The position numbers were made by a program, and so were the translations under genes. DNA of 5,249 nt, from NCBI GenBank assembly GCA_050288085.1, contig JBNKDD010000357.1, positions 1 through 5,249 on the forward strand, written 5' to 3'. The stretch is from JBNKDD01 sp050288085 (GTDB taxonomy: Bacteria; Chloroflexota; Anaerolineae; Aggregatilineales; UBA3940). The notes under the pieces are model-generated. The model made no database searches, was not told where the DNA came from, and saw nothing but the letters and a program-made list of their open reading frames with translations. This document shows positions 1-5,157 of this stretch, piece after piece (the stretch's first letter is position 1; each line of letters opens with the position of its first letter).

Positions 1-13
1 ACTTTCCTGCACA

Positions 14-1147
14 CTACCAACAATCACCAACCAACCCTATTATCCCTTTTGCAATATTGTAGGCAGCTTGCGGTTTGCCTAGCTCAAGGGTTTTGCTCTG
101 CGCCTCATTGAGCTGTTTACAGCCATCCCTCAACCAGGATAGGGTTGTCGCCAGGACTTCGGTTGGGCCAGGTGCCCAGGCCCCCGCTTGATTTTCTACA
201 AGATAGCGAACATTACCTTGTTCCTGGCCGGGCAGTGCCTTGGCAATGATCATTGGCAGTCCACAGGCCAGGGCCTCGCTGACGATCAGACCACCGGCTT
301 TGCTGACAATAAAGTCCGACGCTTTCATCAGTTGAGGCATGTTATCAACCCAATTGTATAGGTGAACAGGTGCTTGCAGATTCCGCCTTTCCAGTTCTGA
401 AACAAGCTGGCTGTTGCCGCCGCACACAATGACAACCTGTAAATCGCTGATGCGACATAACAAATCGCTGATGGCAGCCATTTCTCGGGTGCGCGGACTG
501 GCGACAACCAGGCAGGTAGGTAAATTCTGTTCCCAACCTAATTGCTTACGCAGCTCTGATACGCTGTGTGTATCTTGGCTGAACGCTGGATTAACAGGTA
601 GCCCGGTTACGCGAACGCGAGTCGCCGGAACTTTATTCTCATAGGCTTGTTGGCGGATCAAAGGAGTAGGCGCGAAATGCATGGTCGCTGCTGGACTGTA
701 CCACAGACTCTGTACATCCGTTAGATCGGTGATGACAATCGCCAATGGGCAATCCAGCTTAATCTCTTTAATAGCATCGGCAATTGGCTGCGCGTAGAAA
801 GGATAGGTTGAGACGATAACATGCGGTTTGAAACTTTTTACTAAATCCAACATGGCTTCATTGAGAAGGCGCGACGTTATGGACCTGATAACATCAGAGA
901 TCAATGGTGCATCAAGGGCATGGTAGGATAAGCGATACAGCTCAGGGTCTTCAACAACAAGTTCATCATAACCCTTTTCGAGCTTCTGGATAAGATCCGG
1001 CACATCGTCTCCCTCCAATGGATTCACCACTTTGATTGCACACTGCTCGCCGTATAATTCCGCTAAGGCCAACTCTATCGCTTCCGCCGCGCTTCGATGC
1101 CCATATCCGGCGTCGGATGTCAAAATCAATACACGTTTCTTACTCAT
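14..1147 (-). CDS. MGDG synthase/UgtP-like glycolipid glycosyltransferase (GT28 family)
   Basis: The 377-residue protein has the two-domain layout of processive diacylglycerol glycosyltransferases and plant MGDG synthases, which move a sugar from a UDP-sugar to diacylglycerol at the cytoplasmic membrane face. The N-terminal acceptor domain (about 1-185) opens with a Rossmann strand and the GYGH motif (G14-H17), then YPF (115-117) and TGLPV (181-185). The C-terminal donor domain carries SKAGG (282-286), SEALACGLPM (290-299) and PGQEQGN (306-312), the family's nucleotide-sugar signature. There is no signal peptide or membrane helix, so it is probably a peripheral membrane protein. The loop after the first C-terminal strand reads VVASPRTREM (214-223) where relatives usually have a glycine-rich GGG/GxG loop. 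The ATG start follows a weak GAGAGA. The gene lies 150 bp downstream of the sigma gene and has its own candidate activated promoter. The family is confident; sugar and acceptor are unknown. Confidence 0.88.
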   Translation of the reverse strand: MSKKRVLILTSDAGYGHRSAAEAIELALAELYGEQCAIKVVNPLEGDDVPDLIQKLEKGYDELVVEDPELYRLSYHALDAPLISDVIRSITSRLLNEAMLDLVKSFKPHVIVSTYPFYAQPIADAIKEIKLDCPLAIVITDLTDVQSLWYSPAATMHFAPTPLIRQQAYENKVPATRVRVTGLPVNPAFSQDTHSVSELRKQLGWEQNLPTCLVVASPRTREMAAISDLLCRISDLQVVIVCGGNSQLVSELERRNLQAPVHLYNWVDNMPQLMKASDFIVSKAGGLIVSEALACGLPMIIAKALPGQEQGNVRYLVENQAGAWAPGPTEVLATTLSWLRDGCKQLNEAQSKTLELGKPQAAYNIAKGIIGLVGDCW

Positions 1148-1208
1148 TTTATCTCTCTATTTTTTATTCTCAGATGTGATGTGTTTCACCTACATCTTGA
1201 AGATATCT

Positions 1209-1234
1209 TGATCAGTTTCATCATAGCCTGATCA
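1209..1234. repeat. Perfect inverted repeat straddling the glycosyltransferase -10 (operator candidate)
   Basis: TGATCAG at 1209-1215 is the exact reverse complement of CTGATCA at 1228-1234, with 12 bp between them. The proposed -10 (1220-1225, TATGAT on the minus strand) sits inside the spacer. The 19-bp centre-to-centre spacing would place the two arms on nearly the same DNA face, as for a dimeric repressor. The regulator is unknown. Confidence 0.45.
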
Positions 1235-1275
1235 CTCTAAAAATAGCTCAAACCACACCTAAAAAAACTTCTAAA
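1220..1275 (-). promoter_or_regulatory. Activator-type promoter of the glycosyltransferase: four TTTAGR-like repeats plus -10
   Basis: Read on the minus strand, four hexamers occur in order: TTTAGA (1275-1270), TTTAGG (1263-1258), TTTGAG (1252-1247) and TTTAGA (1241-1236), with start-to-start steps of 12, 11 and 11 bp. Ten bases later comes TATGAT (1225-1220), a 5/6 match to the sigma-70 -10. No TTGACA-like -35 is present at 17 bp. The predicted start of transcription is near 1213. Tandem 11-bp direct repeats ending about 10 bp before the -10 are the layout of PhoB/OmpR-class activated promoters; assignment to the neighbouring response regulator is inference. Confidence 0.62.
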
Positions 1276-1297
1276 AATATATCCCCTTTTGGCTGGC

Positions 1298-1522
1298 TTA
1301 TGTGCTCACAAAGTCGCGTAACTTGTTAGTTAAATGAGGGTGCCGTAAACGCCGGAGCGCCTGGCCCTCAATCTGGCGAATGCGCTCACGCGAAAGTTCC
1401 ATGATTTTGCCCACCTGTGCAAGCGTCCTGGGAATGCCGCCTCCAAGCCCGAGACGCAACTTCAAGACGCGTCGCTCCCTTGGCCTAACATAGTCAAGTA
1501 CATCCTCAATAGCTTCAGTCAA
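1298..1522 (-). CDS. Sigma-70 region 4 segment, separated from the rest of the sigma factor by a frame change
   Basis: The 74-residue frame holds a complete region 4. Region 4.1 includes VRPRERRVLKLRLGLGGG. In region 4.2 the -35 recognition helix is LSRERIRQIEGQALRRLRHP, with the usual RERIRQIE core intact. The C-terminal tail is KLRDFVST. The only start codon in this frame after the break is TTG at 1522-1520, which overlaps the TGA stop of the upstream frame (TTGA). However, sigma-like sequence (DPEEVLDEVA) continues in this frame upstream of the TTG, through about 1552. That is why it is best read as the C-terminal part of one gene of about 334 residues rather than an independent gene. Translation from the TTG by coupling is possible, since GAGG lies shortly upstream. 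Confidence 0.7.
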   Translation of the reverse strand: MTEAIEDVLDYVRPRERRVLKLRLGLGGGIPRTLAQVGKIMELSRERIRQIEGQALRRLRHPHLTNKLRDFVST

Positions 1523-2301
1523 TGCGACCTCGTCCAGGACTTCCTCAGGATCGGAGATACCTTGTCCACAATCAAATCACCCAACTCACCATCTTCGCCG
1601 ACGTTGGTTTGAAGCGATATTGAATGCGGCAGACCCTCGAACAGATCATAAATCTCTTTTGGTTTCATCCCCGTTCGCTCCGCAATCTCTTCATAGCTCG
1701 GTTGGTAACCAAGCTCTTTGTAAAGGATGTTTGCCGCTTTCTGAGCCTTGCGCCGCTTCGCGGAAACATTGAGCGGCAGGCGAATCGTATCGGCCTTTTT
1801 CGATAGGCCGCGCGAAATCGATTGGCGTATCCACCAGGTTGCATAGGTGCTAAACCGGTTGCCAAGGGTGTAATCAAACCGATCAATCGCCTTCATCAAA
1901 CCGATATTGCCTTCCTGAATAAGATCGGACAGCGGCAATCCATGGTTGCGGAAGTGTTTAGCGATGTTGACCACCAGGCGCGTATTGGCGTGGGCCATAT
2001 GCTCCCGTGCGGCTCGCCCATCGGCTGCGATCTCCTCTAACATCTCGCGTTCTTCTTCGGAGAGTGTATCGTCTTCCTTGCTAAGCCGATTGGCCAATTT
2101 GCCGCGTTCTATGCGCTTCGCCAATGCAACCTCCCCCTCAGCCGTTAACAGTGGCTCGGAGGCCATTTGACGAAAGTAAAGCCCAATCGAATCGTCAGCC
2201 GGGACCCTTTCGACGTTTTCCAGTTCAATATCTCGTTCTATCCGTGAACGCTTATCTTCCTGATACGCTTCAACTAACTTTCGAAAATCAAGTTTTGTCA
2301 T
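1519..2301 (-). CDS. RNA polymerase sigma-70 factor, primary-like (regions 1.2 to 3.2; frame broken before region 4)
   Basis: The 260-residue frame carries region 1.2 (about 36-69, DSIGLYFRQM and EVALAKRIERG), then region 2 (about 97-168). Region 2 includes DLIQEGNIGLMKAIDRFDY and the -10-reading helix STYATWWIRQSISRGLS. W156, W157, R159 and Q160 are kept; S163 replaces the threonine usual in E. coli RpoD. Region 3 follows (about 178-240), then the sigma finger ending ELGDLIVDK at 247. The last 13 residues (VSPILRKSWTRSH) are not sigma-like, because the frame has slipped. No large region 1.1 or non-conserved insert is present, as in compact group 1/2 sigmas. The ATG is preceded by AGAAAGGA (2313-2320). 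The gene follows the response regulator's terminator and has its own repeat-array promoter, which suggests an inducible, secondary sigma rather than the housekeeping one. Confidence 0.85.
   Translation of the reverse strand: MTKLDFRKLVEAYQEDKRSRIERDIELENVERVPADDSIGLYFRQMASEPLLTAEGEVALAKRIERGKLANRLSKEDDTLSEEEREMLEEIAADGRAAREHMAHANTRLVVNIAKHFRNHGLPLSDLIQEGNIGLMKAIDRFDYTLGNRFSTYATWWIRQSISRGLSKKADTIRLPLNVSAKRRKAQKAANILYKELGYQPSYEEIAERTGMKPKEIYDLFEGLPHSISLQTNVGEDGELGDLIVDKVSPILRKSWTRSH
1550..1563 (-). other. Frame-change point in the sigma gene
   Basis: On the minus strand GAC AAG GTA TCT CCG reads D-K-V-S-P in the first frame, and GAT CCT GAG begins D-P-E in the second. One extra base restores a single frame. 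If the GG at 1561-1560 were GGG, the junction would read DK-GIS-DPEE, which looks natural for a sigma 3.2/4.1 linker. No X-XXY-YYZ slippery heptamer is visible, so programmed frameshifting has no support. A short G-run contraction, by mutation or sequencing, is the simplest explanation. Confidence 0.75.
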
Positions 2302-2363
2302 CTTTGTTTAGTTCCTTTCTCAACACCAATTCACCGCTAAAAATCAAGATCTCCATCATTCTC

Positions 2364-2418
2364 AGCTTACCATTTAGCACCTAAATATGTTCCAAAATAG
2401 GTCTAAATAGAATCTAAA
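2364..2418 (-). promoter_or_regulatory. Activator-type promoter of the sigma gene: four TTTAGR-like repeats plus -10-like hexamer
   Basis: On the minus strand the hexamers TTTAGA (2418-2413), TTTAGA (2407-2402), TTTTGG (2397-2392) and TTTAGG (2385-2380) step by 11, 10 and 12 bp. After exactly 10 bases comes TGG-TAAGCT's hexamer at 2369-2364, which matches TATAAT at only three positions. The TGG just before it also precedes the -10 of the rightward promoter. There is no -35 match. The array start overlaps the response-regulator terminator by three bases. The predicted leader before the sigma ATG is about 55 nt. The repeats are clear; the -10 is weak. Confidence 0.55.
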
Positions 2419-2443
2419 AAGCGCCATTCAGATGGCGCTTTTT
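2416..2443 (-). terminator. Rho-independent terminator of the kinase/regulator operon
   Basis: AAAAAGCGCCAT (2416-2427) and ATGGCGCTTTTT (2432-2443) are perfect 12-bp inverted arms around a 4-base loop, with a T-run on either strand. It starts 20 bp beyond the response-regulator stop codon and can work in both directions. It separates the two-component operon from the sigma gene. Confidence 0.93.
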
Positions 2444-2463
2444 ACTCAATGATAATGAGGGGA

Positions 2464-3147
2464 TCAGTCCAGAGTGGCATGCATCAGGTAACCAATGCCA
2501 GGGACGGTTTCAATCAGTGCACCGTATTTAGTACCCAGCTTGTCGCGGATGCGTCCCAGGTAAATGTACAGATAATGGCTCTCGTCCCGATATTCAGGCC
2601 CCCACACTCTAGCCAACAGTTCCTCATGGCGGAGTGCCTTATCAAGGTTTCGCGCCAGCTCGGACAGCAGCGCAAATTCGGTGTTGGTGAGAGGAATTTC
2701 CGCCCCGCCGAGAAAAGTTCGGCGTGCTTCAAGATCAATGACCAGTTCACCAATGACGATTGGTTCAGAATCCGACTGATTGGTTTTTTCCGACCGGCGC
2801 ATGACTGCACGGATGCGAGCCAGTAGTACATCATAAGCAAAGGGTTTGAGTACATAGTCATCTGCTCCGGCGTCCAGTGCACGAACCATCAAATCCTCTT
2901 CATCATGCGCGCTGAGTACGATGACAGGGATGTCTGATTGGGTTCGTAGCCACAGGCATACATCGATGCCGCTCAAACCTGGCATCGCAATATCCAGCAG
3001 GACCAGGTCAGGCATGCGGCGTTTCAGGGTGTTGATCGCCGCCGTGCCATCTTCAGCGACATCAACCTTATACCCGCGTTTTTCCAGATTGACCCGGACC
3101 AGCTTCCGGATTTGGGGGTCGTCATCGACAACCAACACGTGATACAT
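2464..3147 (-). CDS. OmpR/KdpE-family DNA-binding response regulator
   Basis: The 227-residue protein has a receiver domain (1-118) joined to an OmpR-type winged-helix DNA-binding domain (about 130-225). Receiver residues are visible: the acidic pair D8/D9, phospho-acceptor D52 in LLDIAMPG, switch serine S79, and K101 in the KPF motif. The effector domain shows IPLTNTEFALLSELARN, then VWGPEYRDESHYLYIYLGRIRDKL-like sequence (182-204) and a wing ending VPGIGYLM; this recognition-helix region closely resembles KdpE. It is the last gene of the operon, 50 bp after the stand-alone receiver, and is followed by a strong terminator. The start is ATG with an AG-rich but weak ribosome site (AGAAAGAAAGA). 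It would be phosphorylated by the kinase at 5022-3568 and bind tandem 11-bp repeats. KdpE itself is unlikely, as no kdp genes or KdpD sensor domain are seen. Confidence 0.92.
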   Translation of the reverse strand: MYHVLVVDDDPQIRKLVRVNLEKRGYKVDVAEDGTAAINTLKRRMPDLVLLDIAMPGLSGIDVCLWLRTQSDIPVIVLSAHDEEDLMVRALDAGADDYVLKPFAYDVLLARIRAVMRRSEKTNQSDSEPIVIGELVIDLEARRTFLGGAEIPLTNTEFALLSELARNLDKALRHEELLARVWGPEYRDESHYLYIYLGRIRDKLGTKYGALIETVPGIGYLMHATLD

Positions 3148-3197
3148 AAAGGTCTTTCTTTCTCGGATAGATTTTTTATCTAACGCTCATCACCAGG

Positions 3198-3560
3198 CTA
3201 CAAAGCATCTGCAATCGCCTCTAACAGGCACGAAGCGCTGACCGGCTTCATTAGCATATCGACGACTTGAGGGAAATCCTCATTGCGTAAGTCTTCAATC
3301 GCGTTTTCCGAAGCGGACATGACAATCACAGGAATATGTTCTGTCTCAGGTTGGAAACCGATGAGCTTTAGCAGATCCACACCAGACATGCCCGGCAGTT
3401 TAAGATCGAGTAGTAGAATGTCCGGCGGCTGTCGGCGCAGATGTTCCAGACCGTCTTCGGCGTTGTCCACTGCTGTCACTTCATAACCGCGTGCTTGAAG
3501 GTTTACCGCAGCAAACTTGCGGATATTGGCATCGTCCTCAATGATCAAAACGCCCGACAT
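3198..3560 (-). CDS. Stand-alone receiver-domain response regulator (CheY-like)
   Basis: The 120-residue protein is a single receiver domain: acidic residues E8, D9 and D10, phospho-acceptor D52 in LLDLKLPGMSG, S82 in the VMSAS strand and K105 in MKP. There is no output domain. The N-terminal half resembles the receiver of the neighbouring DNA-binding regulator (both have IRK..VNL..RGY), which suggests duplication. The ATG at 3560 is chosen because GAGGAG at 3571-3576, inside the last kinase codons, sits 10 bases before it. A longer in-frame reading runs back through the kinase gene and is a shadow. Seven bases separate it from the kinase stop, so the two are translationally linked. It may act as a phosphate sink, a phosphorelay intermediate or a protein-binding output. 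Confidence 0.9.
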   Translation of the reverse strand: MSGVLIIEDDANIRKFAAVNLQARGYEVTAVDNAEDGLEHLRRQPPDILLLDLKLPGMSGVDLLKLIGFQPETEHIPVIVMSASENAIEDLRNEDFPQVVDMLMKPVSASCLLEAIADAL

Positions 3561-3567
3561 CAGATTC

Positions 3568-5022
3568 TTACTCCTCATAAACTGGCAGGGTGAAAGAGAT
3601 GGTCGTTCCTGATTCGCTGCTTTCCTTGATCCAGATCCGTCCGCCGTGAATATCGATAATACCTCTACAGATCGCCAGACCCAGCCCGGCTCCTTTACGC
3701 CCGGTCTTGAGTGCCTCACTCCTGAAAAAGGCTTCAAAGATATGCAGCTGGTCTTCGGGCTTGATGCCCGGCCCCTGATCGCTAACATCGACCCTGATAT
3801 GCTGATCGGCAGCCTCCGCGGATATGGCAATCAAGGTCTGGGGCGGCGCATATTTACCTGCGTTGTTGACCAGGTTAGTCAGAACCTGGGCAATGCGGCG
3901 CGGGTCGGCGTTGACCGGCGGCAGGTCTTTGGGAACAGCCACTTTCAATTCGTGGTCGGCGGTCAAAATTTCCAGCTGAGCTTCAGCAGTGTTAATAATC
4001 TGATCCAGGCTTGCCTTTTCAGATTTAACCTTTAACATGCCGGATTCAAGGCGCGAATAGTTGAGTAGTTGTTCAACCAGTTCGGTCAGTTTATCCGCTT
4101 CTTGGTTGATAGTTTCAATAAAATCACGCTGGCTCTCTTGATCCCATTCCACATCATCCGCTAACAGCGTGGTGGCAAACCCCTTGATCGAGGAAAGCGG
4201 CGTGCGCAGTTCATGCGATATGGTTGCCAGCAGCTTGAGCCGGAGTTCATTGGCCTCTTCAGCCTGTTTGCGTGCACGGGTTTCGGCTTTTAAAAGCAGC
4301 ATAGTATAAATCGCCGCTGCCGCCTGGCTAACCAGATTTTGAATACCAGGCAGGTTGTGTGGATCGAGAGTCTCGCGGAAATGGATGATCAGCATTCCGA
4401 ACCATAGATTGCTGGCGATTAACGGGCACAATGCCAGGCTTCTGGTCTCAAAACGTTTGATGAAACGCCGAACTTTCTCATTGAGGCGTTCATCCTGGTT
4501 CACATCTTCGATCAGCAGCACCTCATCACGCAGGAGAAGCGTTGACAGCACATAGTCGGCAAAATCCAGCTCGGCATCAACCGGATTACCTGGAGCCGAA
4601 TCCCTGATCCATTCCGCCAAGATGGTCATTTTGCGGGGGGGGTGCATGTCCTCCCAGGGATGGTCGAATATTTTGACAGCCACCCGGCTGGCGGATTGAA
4701 AATATTGGTTCCGTAGTAGAGCTTGCAGCACGTCATCGGGAATGCGAGCAGAACCAAGTGCGGCATGACTCTCATGAACATCCCAGGCCTCCTCCAGCAT
4801 TGAGACCAGTGCCGCTTTCGTCCTGGAATCTGGCTGATGATCTCCCTCAGTCTTTTGAATATCAGCCCGGCCAAGTGTGGAAGGCAGACCCGACAAAGCC
4901 TGCGCCAGCCTATCGACTTCCTGCAAGGCCTGAGTCAGGTCGCGCTGCATCTGGAGAACCTCCTGAGTTCTCTGTTGCAGACTTCTCACTAACTCTTCTT
5001 GAGTCCTTTCAGTTTTTTTCAA
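3568..5022 (-). CDS. Soluble GAF-domain sensor histidine kinase
   Basis: The 484-residue protein has no membrane segment and no signal peptide, so it senses a cytoplasmic or membrane-proximal cue. Residues 5-45 form a heptad-rich coiled coil. Residues about 75-245 look like a diverged GAF domain (DEVLLIEDVNQDERL, SLALCPLI, WFGMLIIHF). A linker helix (245-265) leads to the HisKA domain with phospho-acceptor H270 in ISHELRTPL, then the X region ending NYSRLESGML. The ATPase domain has the N box (N383, N387), G1 D415-QGPG, F box IFEAFFR (428-434) and G2 GAGLGLA (444-450). The only usable start is TTG at 5022-5020: an in-frame TGA lies three codons upstream, and AGGG (5033-5036) sits 10 bases before it. 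It heads the operon with the two response regulators, its probable partners. Confidence 0.92.
   Translation of the reverse strand: MKKTERTQEELVRSLQQRTQEVLQMQRDLTQALQEVDRLAQALSGLPSTLGRADIQKTEGDHQPDSRTKAALVSMLEEAWDVHESHAALGSARIPDDVLQALLRNQYFQSASRVAVKIFDHPWEDMHPPRKMTILAEWIRDSAPGNPVDAELDFADYVLSTLLLRDEVLLIEDVNQDERLNEKVRRFIKRFETRSLALCPLIASNLWFGMLIIHFRETLDPHNLPGIQNLVSQAAAAIYTMLLLKAETRARKQAEEANELRLKLLATISHELRTPLSSIKGFATTLLADDVEWDQESQRDFIETINQEADKLTELVEQLLNYSRLESGMLKVKSEKASLDQIINTAEAQLEILTADHELKVAVPKDLPPVNADPRRIAQVLTNLVNNAGKYAPPQTLIAISAEAADQHIRVDVSDQGPGIKPEDQLHIFEAFFRSEALKTGRKGAGLGLAICRGIIDIHGGRIWIKESSESGTTISFTLPVYEE
3571..3576 (-). promoter_or_regulatory. Ribosome binding site that fixes the start of the stand-alone receiver gene
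   Basis: GAGGAG on the minus strand overlaps the last two glutamate codons of the kinase and lies 10 bases before the ATG at 3560. It supports the short 120-residue product and coupling of the two genes. Confidence 0.75.
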
Positions 5023-5067
5023 CGTCTTTCATCCCTATCGTGACGGAAGAATCCCTTGCTCTCTTTT

Positions 5068-5097
5068 ATTATCATCTGCAAGCAGGCTAAATGCCAG
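5068..5097 (-). promoter_or_regulatory. Candidate promoter of the kinase/regulator operon
   Basis: On the minus strand CTGGCA (5097-5092, 4/6 to TTGACA) is followed after 18 bp by GATAAT (5073-5068, 5/6 to TATAAT). The predicted transcription start is near 5061, giving a leader of about 39 nt before the TTG start. Unlike the three array promoters it has a recognisable -35. The repeat array at 5103-5141 lies six bases upstream of that -35, so the same regulator could act on both divergent transcripts. Confidence 0.5.
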
Positions 5098-5102
5098 AAT
5101 TT

Positions 5103-5157
5103 TTTAGATTTTATATAGATCGGATTTGGGACTTATTTAGGATCTTGCTGGTATAGT
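5103..5157 (+). promoter_or_regulatory. Divergent activator-type promoter: four repeats at exact 11-bp steps plus -10
   Basis: TTTAGA (5103), TATAGA (5114), TTTGGG (5125) and TTTAGG (5136) start exactly 11 bp apart. After 10 bases comes TATAGT (5152-5157), a 5/6 match to TATAAT, preceded by TGG so that TGG-TATAGT forms an extended -10. No -35 consensus is present at 16-18 bp. The start of transcription would be near 5164, driving a gene to the right of the window. This is the cleanest of the three arrays. Confidence 0.68.

Larger units (their letters stand above)
1148..1297 (-). other. Intergenic/leader region between sigma region-4 ORF and glycosyltransferase
   Basis: This 150-bp stretch holds no gene and no convincing terminator after the sigma stop codon, so some read-through from the sigma gene is possible. 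It contains the repeat array and -10 described separately. The predicted leader of about 65 nt also holds two copies of ATCTTGA (1194-1200 and 1205-1211, 11 bp apart) and the palindrome AAGATATCTT (1200-1209). Confidence 0.6.

Noticed and set aside
1550..1563. Programmed -1 ribosomal frameshift in the sigma gene
   Set aside because: No slippery heptamer of the X-XXY-YYZ type is present at the junction and no strong downstream stem or pseudoknot was noticed. A base change or coupled restart is more likely.
2449..2826. Plus-strand open frame of 125 codons opposite the response regulator
   Set aside because: It is antisense to the conserved winged-helix gene, has no domain resemblance and begins next to the terminator. 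It is a shadow of codon bias.
3148..3197. Possible promoter or terminator in the 50-bp gap between the two response regulators
   Set aside because: Only a short AT-rich stem (TAGAT-AAAAA-ATCTA) is present, with no T-run after a GC stem and no clear -35/-10. The operon probably continues through it.
3561..3830. Longer in-frame N-terminal extension of the stand-alone receiver (total 210 residues)
   Set aside because: The extra 90 residues are an out-of-frame reading of the kinase ATPase domain, with no family resemblance. The ATG at 3560 has a good GAGGAG site.
3646..4035. Plus-strand open frame of 129 codons opposite the kinase ATPase domain
   Set aside because: It lies fully antisense to conserved kinase motifs and shows no recognisable protein features.
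5080..5095. TTTAGC hexamer on the minus strand upstream of the kinase -10 as a further array member
   Set aside because: It is a single hexamer with no partner at 11 bp, and its distance to GATAAT is 12 rather than 10 bp, so it does not fit the array rule.
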